A stretch of DNA of 64,000 nt, taken from Streptomyces sp. TN58. Its GTDB lineage: Bacteria; Actinomycetota; Actinomycetes; Streptomycetales; Streptomycetaceae. The notes under the pieces were generated by a model. The model did not search any database, was not told the DNA's origin, and saw only the letters and a list, made by a program, of their open reading frames with translations. Made by a program: the position numbers and the translations under genes. Within the stretch, counting starts at the first letter, position 1. The number at the start of each line of letters is the position of its first letter. Location of the stretch: assembly GCF_001941845.1 (NCBI RefSeq), contig NZ_CP018870.1, positions 4,966,001 to 5,030,000 of the forward strand. Direction: 5' to 3'. This document shows, piece after piece, positions 47,019 through 54,008 of this stretch.

Positions 47019-48872
47019 CTACTGGAGCCCGGTGTGGACCGCGTTCGCGAGTTCACCGTTCGCGGTGTCGCCGCTGAACTCCCAGTAGAAGGCTCCCCTG
47101 AGGCCCTGCTGCTTGGCCCAGGTCATCTTTCCGGCGATGGTGGCGGGGGTGTCGTAGCTCCACCAGTTGGCGCCGCACTTGGCGTAGGCCGTGCCGGCGA
47201 CGGTGCCGGTGGCCGGGCAGCTGTTCTTCAGGACCTTGTAGTCCTCGATGCCCTGCTCGTACGTGCCCGGCGCCGGTCCGGTGGCGGTGCCGCCGGGGGC
47301 GGCCTGGGTGACGCCGGTCCAGCCGCGGCCGTAGAAGCCGATGCCGAGGTTGAGCTTCGAGCCGGGCACGCCCTTCGCCTTGAGCTTGGCGATGGCGTCC
47401 GCCGAGTTGAAGCCGGCCTGCGGGATGCCGGCGTAGGAGGTCAGCGGTGAGTGCGGGGCCGTCGGGCCCTGGGCCGCCCAGGCGCCGAAGAAGTCGTACG
47501 TCATGACGTTGTAGAAGTCGGTGTACTGCGCGGCGCCCGCGTAGTCCGCCTTGTCGATCTTGCCGCCGTCCGAAGCGTCGGCGGTGATGGCGGCCGTGAC
47601 CAGGTTGTTCGCGCCGAAGCGGGCCTTCACGGCCTGCATCAGGTTCTTGAAGGCCGCCGGGCCGCTGGTGTCGCAGGACAGGCCGCAGGCGTTCGGGTAC
47701 TCCCAGTCCAGGTCGATGCCGTCGAAGACGTCGGCCCAGCGCGGGTCCTCGACCAGGTTGTGGCAGGACTGGGCGAAGGCGGCCGGGTTCGCGGCGGCCT
47801 GCGGGAAGCCGCCGGACCAGGTCCAGCCGCCGAAGGACCACAGCACCTTGATGTGCGGGTACTGCTTCTTCAGCTTGCGCAGCTGGTTGAAGTTGCCGCG
47901 CAGCGGCTGGTCCCAGGTGTCGGCCACGCCGTCGACGCTCTGGTCGGCGGTGTAGGCCTTGTCGTAGTCGGCGTAGGCGTCGCCGATCGTGCACTGGCCG
48001 TTCTGGACGTTGCCGAAGGCGTAGTTGATGTGCGTGATCTTCGCCGCGGTGCCGGAGGTGACCAGGTTCTTCACGTGGTAGTTGCGCCCGTAGACGCCCC
48101 AGTTCGTGAAGTAGCCCAGCTTGACCTTGTCGCCCGGGTCGGGCGGGACGACCCCGCCGGTCGTCGTGACCGTGGTGGAGCCGGAGGAGGGACCGGTCTG
48201 GTCGGCGGTGTCGCGGGCGGTGACGCTGTAGGTGTACGTCGTGCCCTTGGTCAGGCCCGAGTCCGCGTAGCTCGTCCCGGTGACGGTGGCGATCTTGGCG
48301 GAGCCCCGGTAGACGTCGTAGTTCTTCACGCCCTTGTCGTCGGTGGCCGGGGTCCAGGTCAGGGTCAGCGAGGTGTCGGCGACGTTGCTCGCGGCGGGGG
48401 CGCCGGGAGCCGTGGGGGGAGCGTCGCCGGGCTGGGTGCCCCCGTCGCAGGAGGCGCCGTTGATCTTGCAGCCGCTGGGGGAGCCGGATCCGGTGCCGTT
48501 GAAGCCGAAGCTGGCGGTGGCACCGGGGGCGAGGGTGCCGTTCCAGCCGACGTTCCTGGCCGTCCAGTGCGTGCCCGAGCTGGTGACGGTGGCGTCCCAG
48601 GCGGAGGTGACCGAGGTGCCCGCCGGGTAGTCCCACTCCACGGTCCAGCTGCTCAGGGTGGTGGTGCCGGTGTTCTTCACCACCCACTTGCCCTCGAAGC
48701 CGGACCCCCAGTCGGAGGCCTTGGTGTACGTCGCGGTCGCGGAGGCGGCGGCCTGGGCCGGGCCGGCCAGCGCCACGAGACCGGTGACGGGCAGGGCGAG
48801 CACGGCGACGACCGCCGCGACTCTGGTGAAGAACCGGGTGCGCCTGGTGGGGGGTGGGGATGCTGTGCTCAA
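47019..48872 (-). CDS. chiC: Secreted GH18 chitinase with CBM2 and fibronectin III domains
   Basis: A 617-residue secreted enzyme. A signal peptide ends near GPAQA (about 41). A family 2 carbohydrate-binding module follows (about 43-145, with paired Cys at the end), then a fibronectin type III domain (about 160-245) and the GH18 barrel to the C-terminus. The barrel has SFGGWTWSGG and the catalytic motif FDGIDLDWEYP, whose last Glu is the acid. It cuts chitin to oligomers outside the cell. TTG 48872 is chosen for its GGAGGAGC five bases upstream; ATG starts farther up lack one. DasR-type operators overlap its promoter, and a two-component system lies just upstream on the same strand, as for chiC of S. 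coelicolor. Confidence 0.92.
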   Translation of the reverse strand: MSTASPPPTRRTRFFTRVAAVVAVLALPVTGLVALAGPAQAAASATATYTKASDWGSGFEGKWVVKNTGTTTLSSWTVEWDYPAGTSVTSAWDATVTSSGTHWTARNVGWNGTLAPGATASFGFNGTGSGSPSGCKINGASCDGGTQPGDAPPTAPGAPAASNVADTSLTLTWTPATDDKGVKNYDVYRGSAKIATVTGTSYADSGLTKGTTYTYSVTARDTADQTGPSSGSTTVTTTGGVVPPDPGDKVKLGYFTNWGVYGRNYHVKNLVTSGTAAKITHINYAFGNVQNGQCTIGDAYADYDKAYTADQSVDGVADTWDQPLRGNFNQLRKLKKQYPHIKVLWSFGGWTWSGGFPQAAANPAAFAQSCHNLVEDPRWADVFDGIDLDWEYPNACGLSCDTSGPAAFKNLMQAVKARFGANNLVTAAITADASDGGKIDKADYAGAAQYTDFYNVMTYDFFGAWAAQGPTAPHSPLTSYAGIPQAGFNSADAIAKLKAKGVPGSKLNLGIGFYGRGWTGVTQAAPGGTATGPAPGTYEQGIEDYKVLKNSCPATGTVAGTAYAKCGANWWSYDTPATIAGKMTWAKQQGLRGAFYWEFSGDTANGELANAVHTGLQ

Positions 48873-48984
48873 GGGTGCTCCTCCGAGGTCCGTCGCGGCC
48901 GTGGGGGCCGTCAGCGACATGGGGGTGGGACCTGCGCCGCCCGTGAGCACGCTTTGTCATGGCACGCTCACCACAGTGTGCCCG

Positions 48985-49026
48985 AGCGTAGAAAGGTCTG
49001 GACCAACCGTCAAGAGGTCCAGACCG
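48985..49026 (-). promoter_or_regulatory. Chitinase promoter with two DasR-type operators
   Basis: On the minus strand TTGACG (49013-49008) and TACGCT (48990-48985) are 17 bp apart, a good housekeeping promoter. On each side of the -35 lies a near-palindrome: GGTCTGGACC (49025-49016) and GGTCCAGACC (49004-48995). They match the dre core TGGTCTAGACCA bound by DasR, the GlcNAc-responsive repressor, and the paired direct repeats known upstream of Streptomyces chitinase genes. Confidence 0.8.
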
Positions 49027-49055
49027 GTGTCGCCCGCCGCCCTCGGCGCCCGCCG

Positions 49056-49745
49056 TCAGATTCCCAACTCCTGAGCCAGAACGGCCGCTTGTAGCCTGCT
49101 GCGCAGTTCCAGCTTGCCCAGCAGCCTGCTGACGTGGGTCTTCGCCGTGGCCTCCGCCATCTCCAGCCGCTCGGCGATCTCCGCGTTCGACAGGCCCTCG
49201 CCCAGAGCGCTCAGCACCTGACGTTCGCGCGGCGTCAGGGAGGCGACCGCGGCCGCCCGCTCCGGAGCCGGTGCGCCGCGCGCCGGACGGGGCGCGGCGA
49301 ACTCGGCGATCAGCCGCCGCGTCACCGCCGGGGCGATCAGGCCCTCCCCGCGCGCCACCGTCCGTACCGCCGCCAGCAGCTCCGCGGCGTCGGCGTTCTT
49401 CAGCAGGAAGCCGGCGGCGCCCGCCCGCAGGGCCCCGAAGACGTACTCGTCGAGGTCGAAGGTGGTCAGCACCAGGACGTCCGCCAGGCCCTCCTCCACG
49501 ACCTGCCGGGTCGCGGACACCCCGTCGAGGCGGGGCATCTGCACGTCCATGAGGACGAGATCCGGCCGCATCTCGCGGGCCAGGCGCACCGCCTCCTCCC
49601 CGTCGGCCGCCTCACCGGTCACCTCGATGTCGCCCGCGCTGCGCAGGATGAGCACCAGCCCCGCCCGTACCGCGGCCTGGTCCTCCGCCACCACCACCCG
49701 GATCGTCGCGCCTCCACCGCTCGTCATGCCCTCACCGCTCGTCAT
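49056..49745 (-). CDS. NarL/LuxR-type response regulator (ChiR-like)
   Basis: A 229-residue regulator: a receiver with the phospho-Asp in DLVLMDVQMPRLDG and a conserved Lys in GFLLKNA, then a LuxR-type helix-turn-helix (LTPRERQVLSALGEGLSNAE, then AKTHVSRLLGKL). ATG 49745 overlaps the kinase stop by ATGA; a duplicated start 18 bp on (ATG 49727) could also be used. It lies directly upstream of the chitinase on the same strand and is a likely activator of it. Confidence 0.88.
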   Translation of the reverse strand: MTSGEGMTSGGGATIRVVVAEDQAAVRAGLVLILRSAGDIEVTGEAADGEEAVRLAREMRPDLVLMDVQMPRLDGVSATRQVVEEGLADVLVLTTFDLDEYVFGALRAGAAGFLLKNADAAELLAAVRTVARGEGLIAPAVTRRLIAEFAAPRPARGAPAPERAAAVASLTPRERQVLSALGEGLSNAEIAERLEMAEATAKTHVSRLLGKLELRSRLQAAVLAQELGI

Positions 49746-50926
49746 GCCTCCACCGCCCTGTCCTCCGCGGGCAGGGACGCCCGCACCTGCCACACCGCAC
49801 CGCGGCGGCCCGCCGTGAACTCCCCGCCCAGCAGTTCCGTCCGCTCCTTCATGCCGATCAGCCCCGCCCCCGATCCGGGCGCGCGCGGCCCGGGGCGGTC
49901 GCCGTAGGGCGAGTCCACCGCCACGCTGAGCCGTCCGTCCTCGTGCGCCACGCGGACCGTCACCGTGCCGGGCGCGGCGTGCTTGAGGGCGTTGGTCAGG
50001 GATTCCTGGACGATCCGGTACGCCGCCAGCTCCACCGGTGCCGCCGCGGGCTCCCCGGACGGGCGGTCGTCGTGCAGTACGAAGGTCAGCCCGCTGGCCG
50101 AGCCGTTCGTCCCGGCCTGTCCGATCAGGGCGTCGAGGCCGTCCAGGGAGGGCACCGCGACCGGCTCCCGGCCGCCGCCGGCGTCCCGCAGCAGCCCGAT
50201 CAGGCGACGCATTTCGGCCAGCCCCTGGACGCTGTTCTCGCGGATCACGCCGAGTGCGTCGCGGCTGGTCGCGGCCGTGTGGATGGAGAGCGCGGCGGTG
50301 GAGTGGATGGCGATGGCGGAGAGGTGGTTGGCCACCATGTCGTGCAGCTCGCGCGCCATCCGGGCGCGTTCGGCGGCCACCGCCTCCTTGCGGTCCACCT
50401 CGGCCAGCAGCGCCGTCTGCTCGGCGCGCAGCCGGGCGGCCTCGGCGGCCTCGCGGTGGTTGCGCAGGGTGGCGCCGGTCAGGGCCGGGGCGAAGGTGAC
50501 GATGCCGGTGATCGCGCCGATCAGCAGGGCCTGGGGGCTCCGCAGCCAGGCCAGCGAGGCGATGGTGACGACGACGGTGATCAGGCCGGTGGTGACCGGG
50601 AGCCGCCGGGCCATGGCCGGTTTCCCGTACACGACGGCCGCGTACATCAGGTCGGTGAAGATGATGACGGTGGCGAGGCTGCCGACGGTGAACTGGTCGG
50701 CGATCACCCCGGCGGTGCCGACGGCCAGGGTCGCGCGCGGCCGGGTGCGGCGCAGCAGCTCCATCGCGCCGAGGGCCGCCAGGGGGACCAGCGCGGCCCA
50801 GGCGGGCAGGAGGTCGCGGTCGGGGGTGCTGTAGACGCCGAGCGACCAGAACACCAGGCCCGCGGCCACGCTGACCGCCGCGAGGAGGACGTCGTCGCGG
50901 TGGGGGCGCAGGCTCTTCTCGGTCAC
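49742..50926 (-). CDS. Sensor histidine kinase, HisKA_3 type (ChiS-like)
   Basis: A 394-residue kinase of the NarX/DesK class. About six membrane helices (to about residue 150) are followed by a coiled-coil linker, the phospho-acceptor His in ARELHDMVANHLSAIAIH, and a compact ATPase domain (QESLTNALKHA, then GAGLIGMKER). GTG 50926 is preferred over TTG 50938. It is coupled to the regulator gene by ATGA. In S. coelicolor the system in this position is tied to chitinase expression, so it may sense chitin products. Confidence 0.85.
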   Translation of the reverse strand: MTEKSLRPHRDDVLLAAVSVAAGLVFWSLGVYSTPDRDLLPAWAALVPLAALGAMELLRRTRPRATLAVGTAGVIADQFTVGSLATVIIFTDLMYAAVVYGKPAMARRLPVTTGLITVVVTIASLAWLRSPQALLIGAITGIVTFAPALTGATLRNHREAAEAARLRAEQTALLAEVDRKEAVAAERARMARELHDMVANHLSAIAIHSTAALSIHTAATSRDALGVIRENSVQGLAEMRRLIGLLRDAGGGREPVAVPSLDGLDALIGQAGTNGSASGLTFVLHDDRPSGEPAAAPVELAAYRIVQESLTNALKHAAPGTVTVRVAHEDGRLSVAVDSPYGDRPGPRAPGSGAGLIGMKERTELLGGEFTAGRRGAVWQVRASLPAEDRAVEA

Positions 50927-51087
50927 GGTCCCATCCAACAGGGTGCTCCGCCGCCGTACGTCGGCGGAGCGGCGGAGGCGCGGCTACATCGAAGGATGCA
51001 GGCCCACATGGTCATTCGCGACGACGAAACGGGCGGCGGAGGGCGGGAGCCTTGGAGGACGACGCACCCGAGCGGAAGGAGAATCCC

Positions 51088-51666
51088 GTGATCGTCGCGT
51101 TGATCATCGCCTGCGAGGTCGGCTTCTGGGTCCTGCTGGCGGCGGGACTCGCCCTGCGCTACCTGGCGAAGATGCCCCGGCTGGGCGCGGCGGTCCTGCT
51201 CTGCGAGCCGCTGATGGAGCTGGTCCTGCTGGTCGTCACCACGGTCGACCTCAAGAACGGCGCCGAGCCCGACTGGAAGCACGGTCTCGCCGCGCTCTAC
51301 ATCGGCTACACCGTTGCGTTCGGGCACTACACGATCAAGTGGCTCGACGGGCACGCCGCGTACCGGCTGGCCGGGGGGCCGAAGCCGGCGGGCGCCGGCT
51401 ACGGCATGGAGCGGGCCCGGCACGAGTGGAGGCTCTGGGTGCGCACCGTGGTCGCCGCCGCCGTCGCCCTGACCCTGCTGCAGGCAGCCGTCTGGTACGT
51501 CGGCGACGCGGGCGACGTCAGCTCGCTCAGGGCGTGGCAGTTCGGCGCCCTGCGCGTCGTCGGCATCCACGCCCTGGTCGCGGCGGCCTACACGATCTGG
51601 CCGAAAAAGGCCCCCGCCGGCGCCGAGCCGGAGGCCTCCTCCCTCGCCGCGAGCGAGCGGAGGTAG
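51088..51666 (+). CDS. Integral membrane protein of unknown function
   Basis: A 192-residue protein with five or so hydrophobic helices (about 2-24, 30-52, 65-85, 115-140, 150-170) and short charged loops; no catalytic motif is seen. GTG 51088 follows GGAAGGAGAA. It is divergent from the sensor kinase gene and convergent with the cobalamin gene. Confidence 0.65.
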   Translation: MIVALIIACEVGFWVLLAAGLALRYLAKMPRLGAAVLLCEPLMELVLLVVTTVDLKNGAEPDWKHGLAALYIGYTVAFGHYTIKWLDGHAAYRLAGGPKPAGAGYGMERARHEWRLWVRTVVAAAVALTLLQAAVWYVGDAGDVSSLRAWQFGALRVVGIHALVAAAYTIWPKKAPAGAEPEASSLAASERR

Positions 51667-51668
51667 GC

Positions 51669-51693
51669 GGAGCGCCCCCGCGGGGGCGCCTCC
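51669..51693. terminator. Palindromic terminator between convergent genes
   Basis: The core GCGCCCCCGCGGGGGCGC is a perfect 18-bp palindrome flanked by GGA and CTCC. It lies between the stop of the membrane protein gene (51666) and that of the adenosyltransferase gene (51697). Confidence 0.75.
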
Positions 51694-51696
51694 CGG

Positions 51697-52269
51697 CTAC
51701 CGCTCGCCGCCCGGCACCCACAGCACGTCCCCGACCTCTTTGTTGGCCACCCGGGCCAGGATGAACAGGAGGTCGGAGAGGCGGTTGAGATAGGTGGCGG
51801 TCAGCGGGTTCATCGTCTCGCCGTGCGCCTCCAGCGCCGCCCACGTCGACCGCTCGGCGCGCCGCACCACGGTGCAGGCCTGGTGCAGCAGGGCCGCGCC
51901 GGGGGTACCGCCGGGCAGGATGAAGCTGCGCAGCTTCTCGACCTGCTCCAGGAAGAGGTCGCAGTCGGCCTCCAGCTTGTCGACGTAGAACTGCTCCACG
52001 CGCAGCGGCGGGTACTCGGGGTTCTCCACGACCGGCGTGCACAGGTCCGCGCCCACGTCGAACAGGTCGTTCTGCACCCGGACGAGCACCTTGACGACCT
52101 CGTCCGGCAGGCTGCCGAGCGCGATGGCGGAGCCGATGGCCGCGTTGGCCTCGTTGGCGTCGGCGTACGCGGAGATCCGCAGGTCGGTCTTGGCCGTGCG
52201 GCTCATGTCGCCCAGGGCGGTCGTGCCCTTGTCGCCGGTACGGGTGTAGATGCGCGTCAGGTTCACCAT
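51697..52269 (-). CDS. Cob(I)alamin adenosyltransferase, PduO type
   Basis: A 190-residue enzyme that transfers the adenosyl group of ATP to cob(I)alamin, making coenzyme B12. The ATP loop is TRTGDKGTTALGD at the N-terminus; RISAYADANEANAAIG, the LPGGTPGAALLHQACTVVRR helix (given in two parts: LPGGTPGAALL, HQACTVVRRAER) and LNRLSDLLFILAR are diagnostic. ATG 52269. No other cobalamin gene or riboswitch is beside it. Confidence 0.94.
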   Translation of the reverse strand: MVNLTRIYTRTGDKGTTALGDMSRTAKTDLRISAYADANEANAAIGSAIALGSLPDEVVKVLVRVQNDLFDVGADLCTPVVENPEYPPLRVEQFYVDKLEADCDLFLEQVEKLRSFILPGGTPGAALLHQACTVVRRAERSTWAALEAHGETMNPLTATYLNRLSDLLFILARVANKEVGDVLWVPGGER

Positions 52270-52473
52270 GCGGCCAGGGTAGATGGCGGGCGGCGGCCCG
52301 GGGCGGCGCGTGAACTGTGAGGCAGCGCACCGGTCGTGGGCCGACCGGTGTGATGTCCGTCATCTGAGACGTGACGCGTGTTACTTCACGGTCACACCGC
52401 ACCCCCCGGGCGCTAGTCTCCGCCGGAGTGGCTGTGAAGCCGTGCCGTATTTGAGAACAACGAGGGGTGTGCA

Positions 52474-53322
52474 GTGGCTGGGAAGCTCGCCGTCATCGGT
52501 GCGGGACTCATGGGTTCCGGGATCGCTCAGGTCTCCGCTCAGGCGGGATGGGACGTCGTGCTGCGCGATGTCACCGACGCGGCGCTGACCCGGGGCACGG
52601 GCGGGATCAAGGCCTCGTACGACAAGTTCGTCTCCAAGGGCAAGCTGACGGCCGAGGACGCCGAGGCGGCGCTCGCGCGCATCACGACGACCACCGACCT
52701 GGACGCCGTCGCCGACGTCGACATCGTCGTGGAAGCGGCCTTCGAGAAGATCGAGATCAAGCACGAGATCTTCCGCGCGCTCGACAAGATCGTGCGTGAG
52801 GACGCCATCCTCGCCTCCAACACCTCCGCCATCCCGATCACCAAGATCGCGGCCGTGACGGAGCGCCCCGAGCGGGTCGTCGGCGCGCACTTCTTCTCGC
52901 CCGTCCCGATGATGCAGCTGTGCGAGCTGGTCCGCGGCTACAAGACGAGCGACGAGACCCTCGCCGCGACCCGGGCGTTCGCCGAGTCCGTCGGCAAGAC
53001 CTGCATCGTCGTCAACCGCGACGTAGCCGGATTCGTGACGACCCGTCTGATCTCCGCGCTGGTCGTCGAGGCCGCGAAGCTGTACGAGTCGGGCGTGGCC
53101 ACCGCGGAGGACATCGACATCGCCTGCAAGCTGGGCTTCGGCCACGCGATGGGCCCGCTGGCCACCGCCGACCTCACCGGCGTCGACATCCTGCTGCACG
53201 CCACCAGCAACATCTACACCGAGTCCCAGGACGAGAAGTTCGCGCCGCCGGAGCTCATGCGCCGCATGGTGGACGCCGGGGACATCGGCCGCAAGAGCGG
53301 CCAGGGCTTCTACAAGCACTGA
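52474..53322 (+). CDS. 3-hydroxybutyryl-CoA dehydrogenase
   Basis: A 282-residue NAD(P)-dependent dehydrogenase that interconverts 3-hydroxybutyryl-CoA and acetoacetyl-CoA. The Rossmann loop is VIGAGLMGSGIAQ. The catalytic His-Glu pair is in VVGAHFFSPVPMMQLCELV, and the C-terminal domain has VNRDVAGFVTTRL and DIGRKSGQGFYKH. GTG 52474 follows GAGGGG. It stands alone, so its pathway (butyryl-CoA supply or beta-oxidation) cannot be told from context. Confidence 0.94.
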   Translation: MAGKLAVIGAGLMGSGIAQVSAQAGWDVVLRDVTDAALTRGTGGIKASYDKFVSKGKLTAEDAEAALARITTTTDLDAVADVDIVVEAAFEKIEIKHEIFRALDKIVREDAILASNTSAIPITKIAAVTERPERVVGAHFFSPVPMMQLCELVRGYKTSDETLAATRAFAESVGKTCIVVNRDVAGFVTTRLISALVVEAAKLYESGVATAEDIDIACKLGFGHAMGPLATADLTGVDILLHATSNIYTESQDEKFAPPELMRRMVDAGDIGRKSGQGFYKH

Positions 53323-53397
53323 GAGCGGTCCACCAACTGAGCGCCATCGTTCGAAAGCCTTCACCCGTCAGGGTGAATTAGGTATCGGTTCGCTCAC

Positions 53398-53451
53398 GGT
53401 CGGCAACTTCCCTGCCCGCGCGGCAGTCAGTTGCAGTGAGAGTTGCCGACC
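53398..53451. promoter_or_regulatory. Inverted repeat upstream of the STAS gene
   Basis: Eleven-base arms GGTCGGCAACT (53398-53408) and AGTTGCCGACC (53441-53451) are perfectly complementary with 32 bases between them, 43 bp before the STAS gene start. It could be two operator half-sites or an RNA hairpin in the leader. Confidence 0.45.
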
Positions 53452-53494
53452 ACGGACCAGTTGCCATACGTACGCAGTACTGCCGGGAGTACAC

Positions 53495-53818
53495 ATGCAC
53501 ATCAGGGGCGACCACGCCGAACTCGCAGTCGGGGGCCGCCTCGACGTGCGCAGCGCGGCGGACGCCCGTACGGCCCTCCACACCGCGCTCGACGACGGCC
53601 ACGGCGACCTCGTGCTCGACCTGACCGGGCTCGACTCGTGGGACGCGACCGGCCTCGGCGTGATCATGGGCGCGCACCGGAGGGCCGGCCGGGCGGGACG
53701 ACGCCTCGTCCTGCGCGGAGTGCCGCCGCAGATGCAGCGGCTGCTCGTGGCGACCCGCCTGCACCGGATCCTCGCGATCGAGGGCGGCCTGGAAGCCGAG
53801 TCGCTGCCCCGGGTCTGA
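53495..53818 (+). CDS. STAS-domain anti-sigma factor antagonist-like protein
   Basis: A 107-residue STAS domain. The conserved loop before the second helix reads LDSWDATGLGVIMG. In SpoIIAA-type antagonists this is D-S-S-G-L-G with a phosphorylated Ser; here Ala and Thr take the two positions, so any control would use Thr. Such proteins release sigma factors from anti-sigma kinases. No anti-sigma gene is adjacent. ATG 53495 follows CCGGGAG. Confidence 0.85.
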   Translation: MHIRGDHAELAVGGRLDVRSAADARTALHTALDDGHGDLVLDLTGLDSWDATGLGVIMGAHRRAGRAGRRLVLRGVPPQMQRLLVATRLHRILAIEGGLEAESLPRV

Positions 53819-54008
53819 CCCGCAAGCCGCTGACCTTCGCATTTCCTGCGGAAAGTAACGGTCCGGTGGTGATCGAGCCCCCACGGTTTCCCGCACGACC
53901 GGCCACGGTCTAGGGTTCGGGCGGAAACCGGACCAGTGGCGACAGCGGGTGCGCGACGGCCGGGCGGTACGACGGCGAGGCGCGCGGCCCGCGATGGGGG
54001 ACTGGGTC

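Noticed and set aside
51697..52473. Cobalamin riboswitch near the adenosyltransferase gene
   Set aside because: The B12-box core and characteristic stems were not found upstream of the gene (52270-52473).
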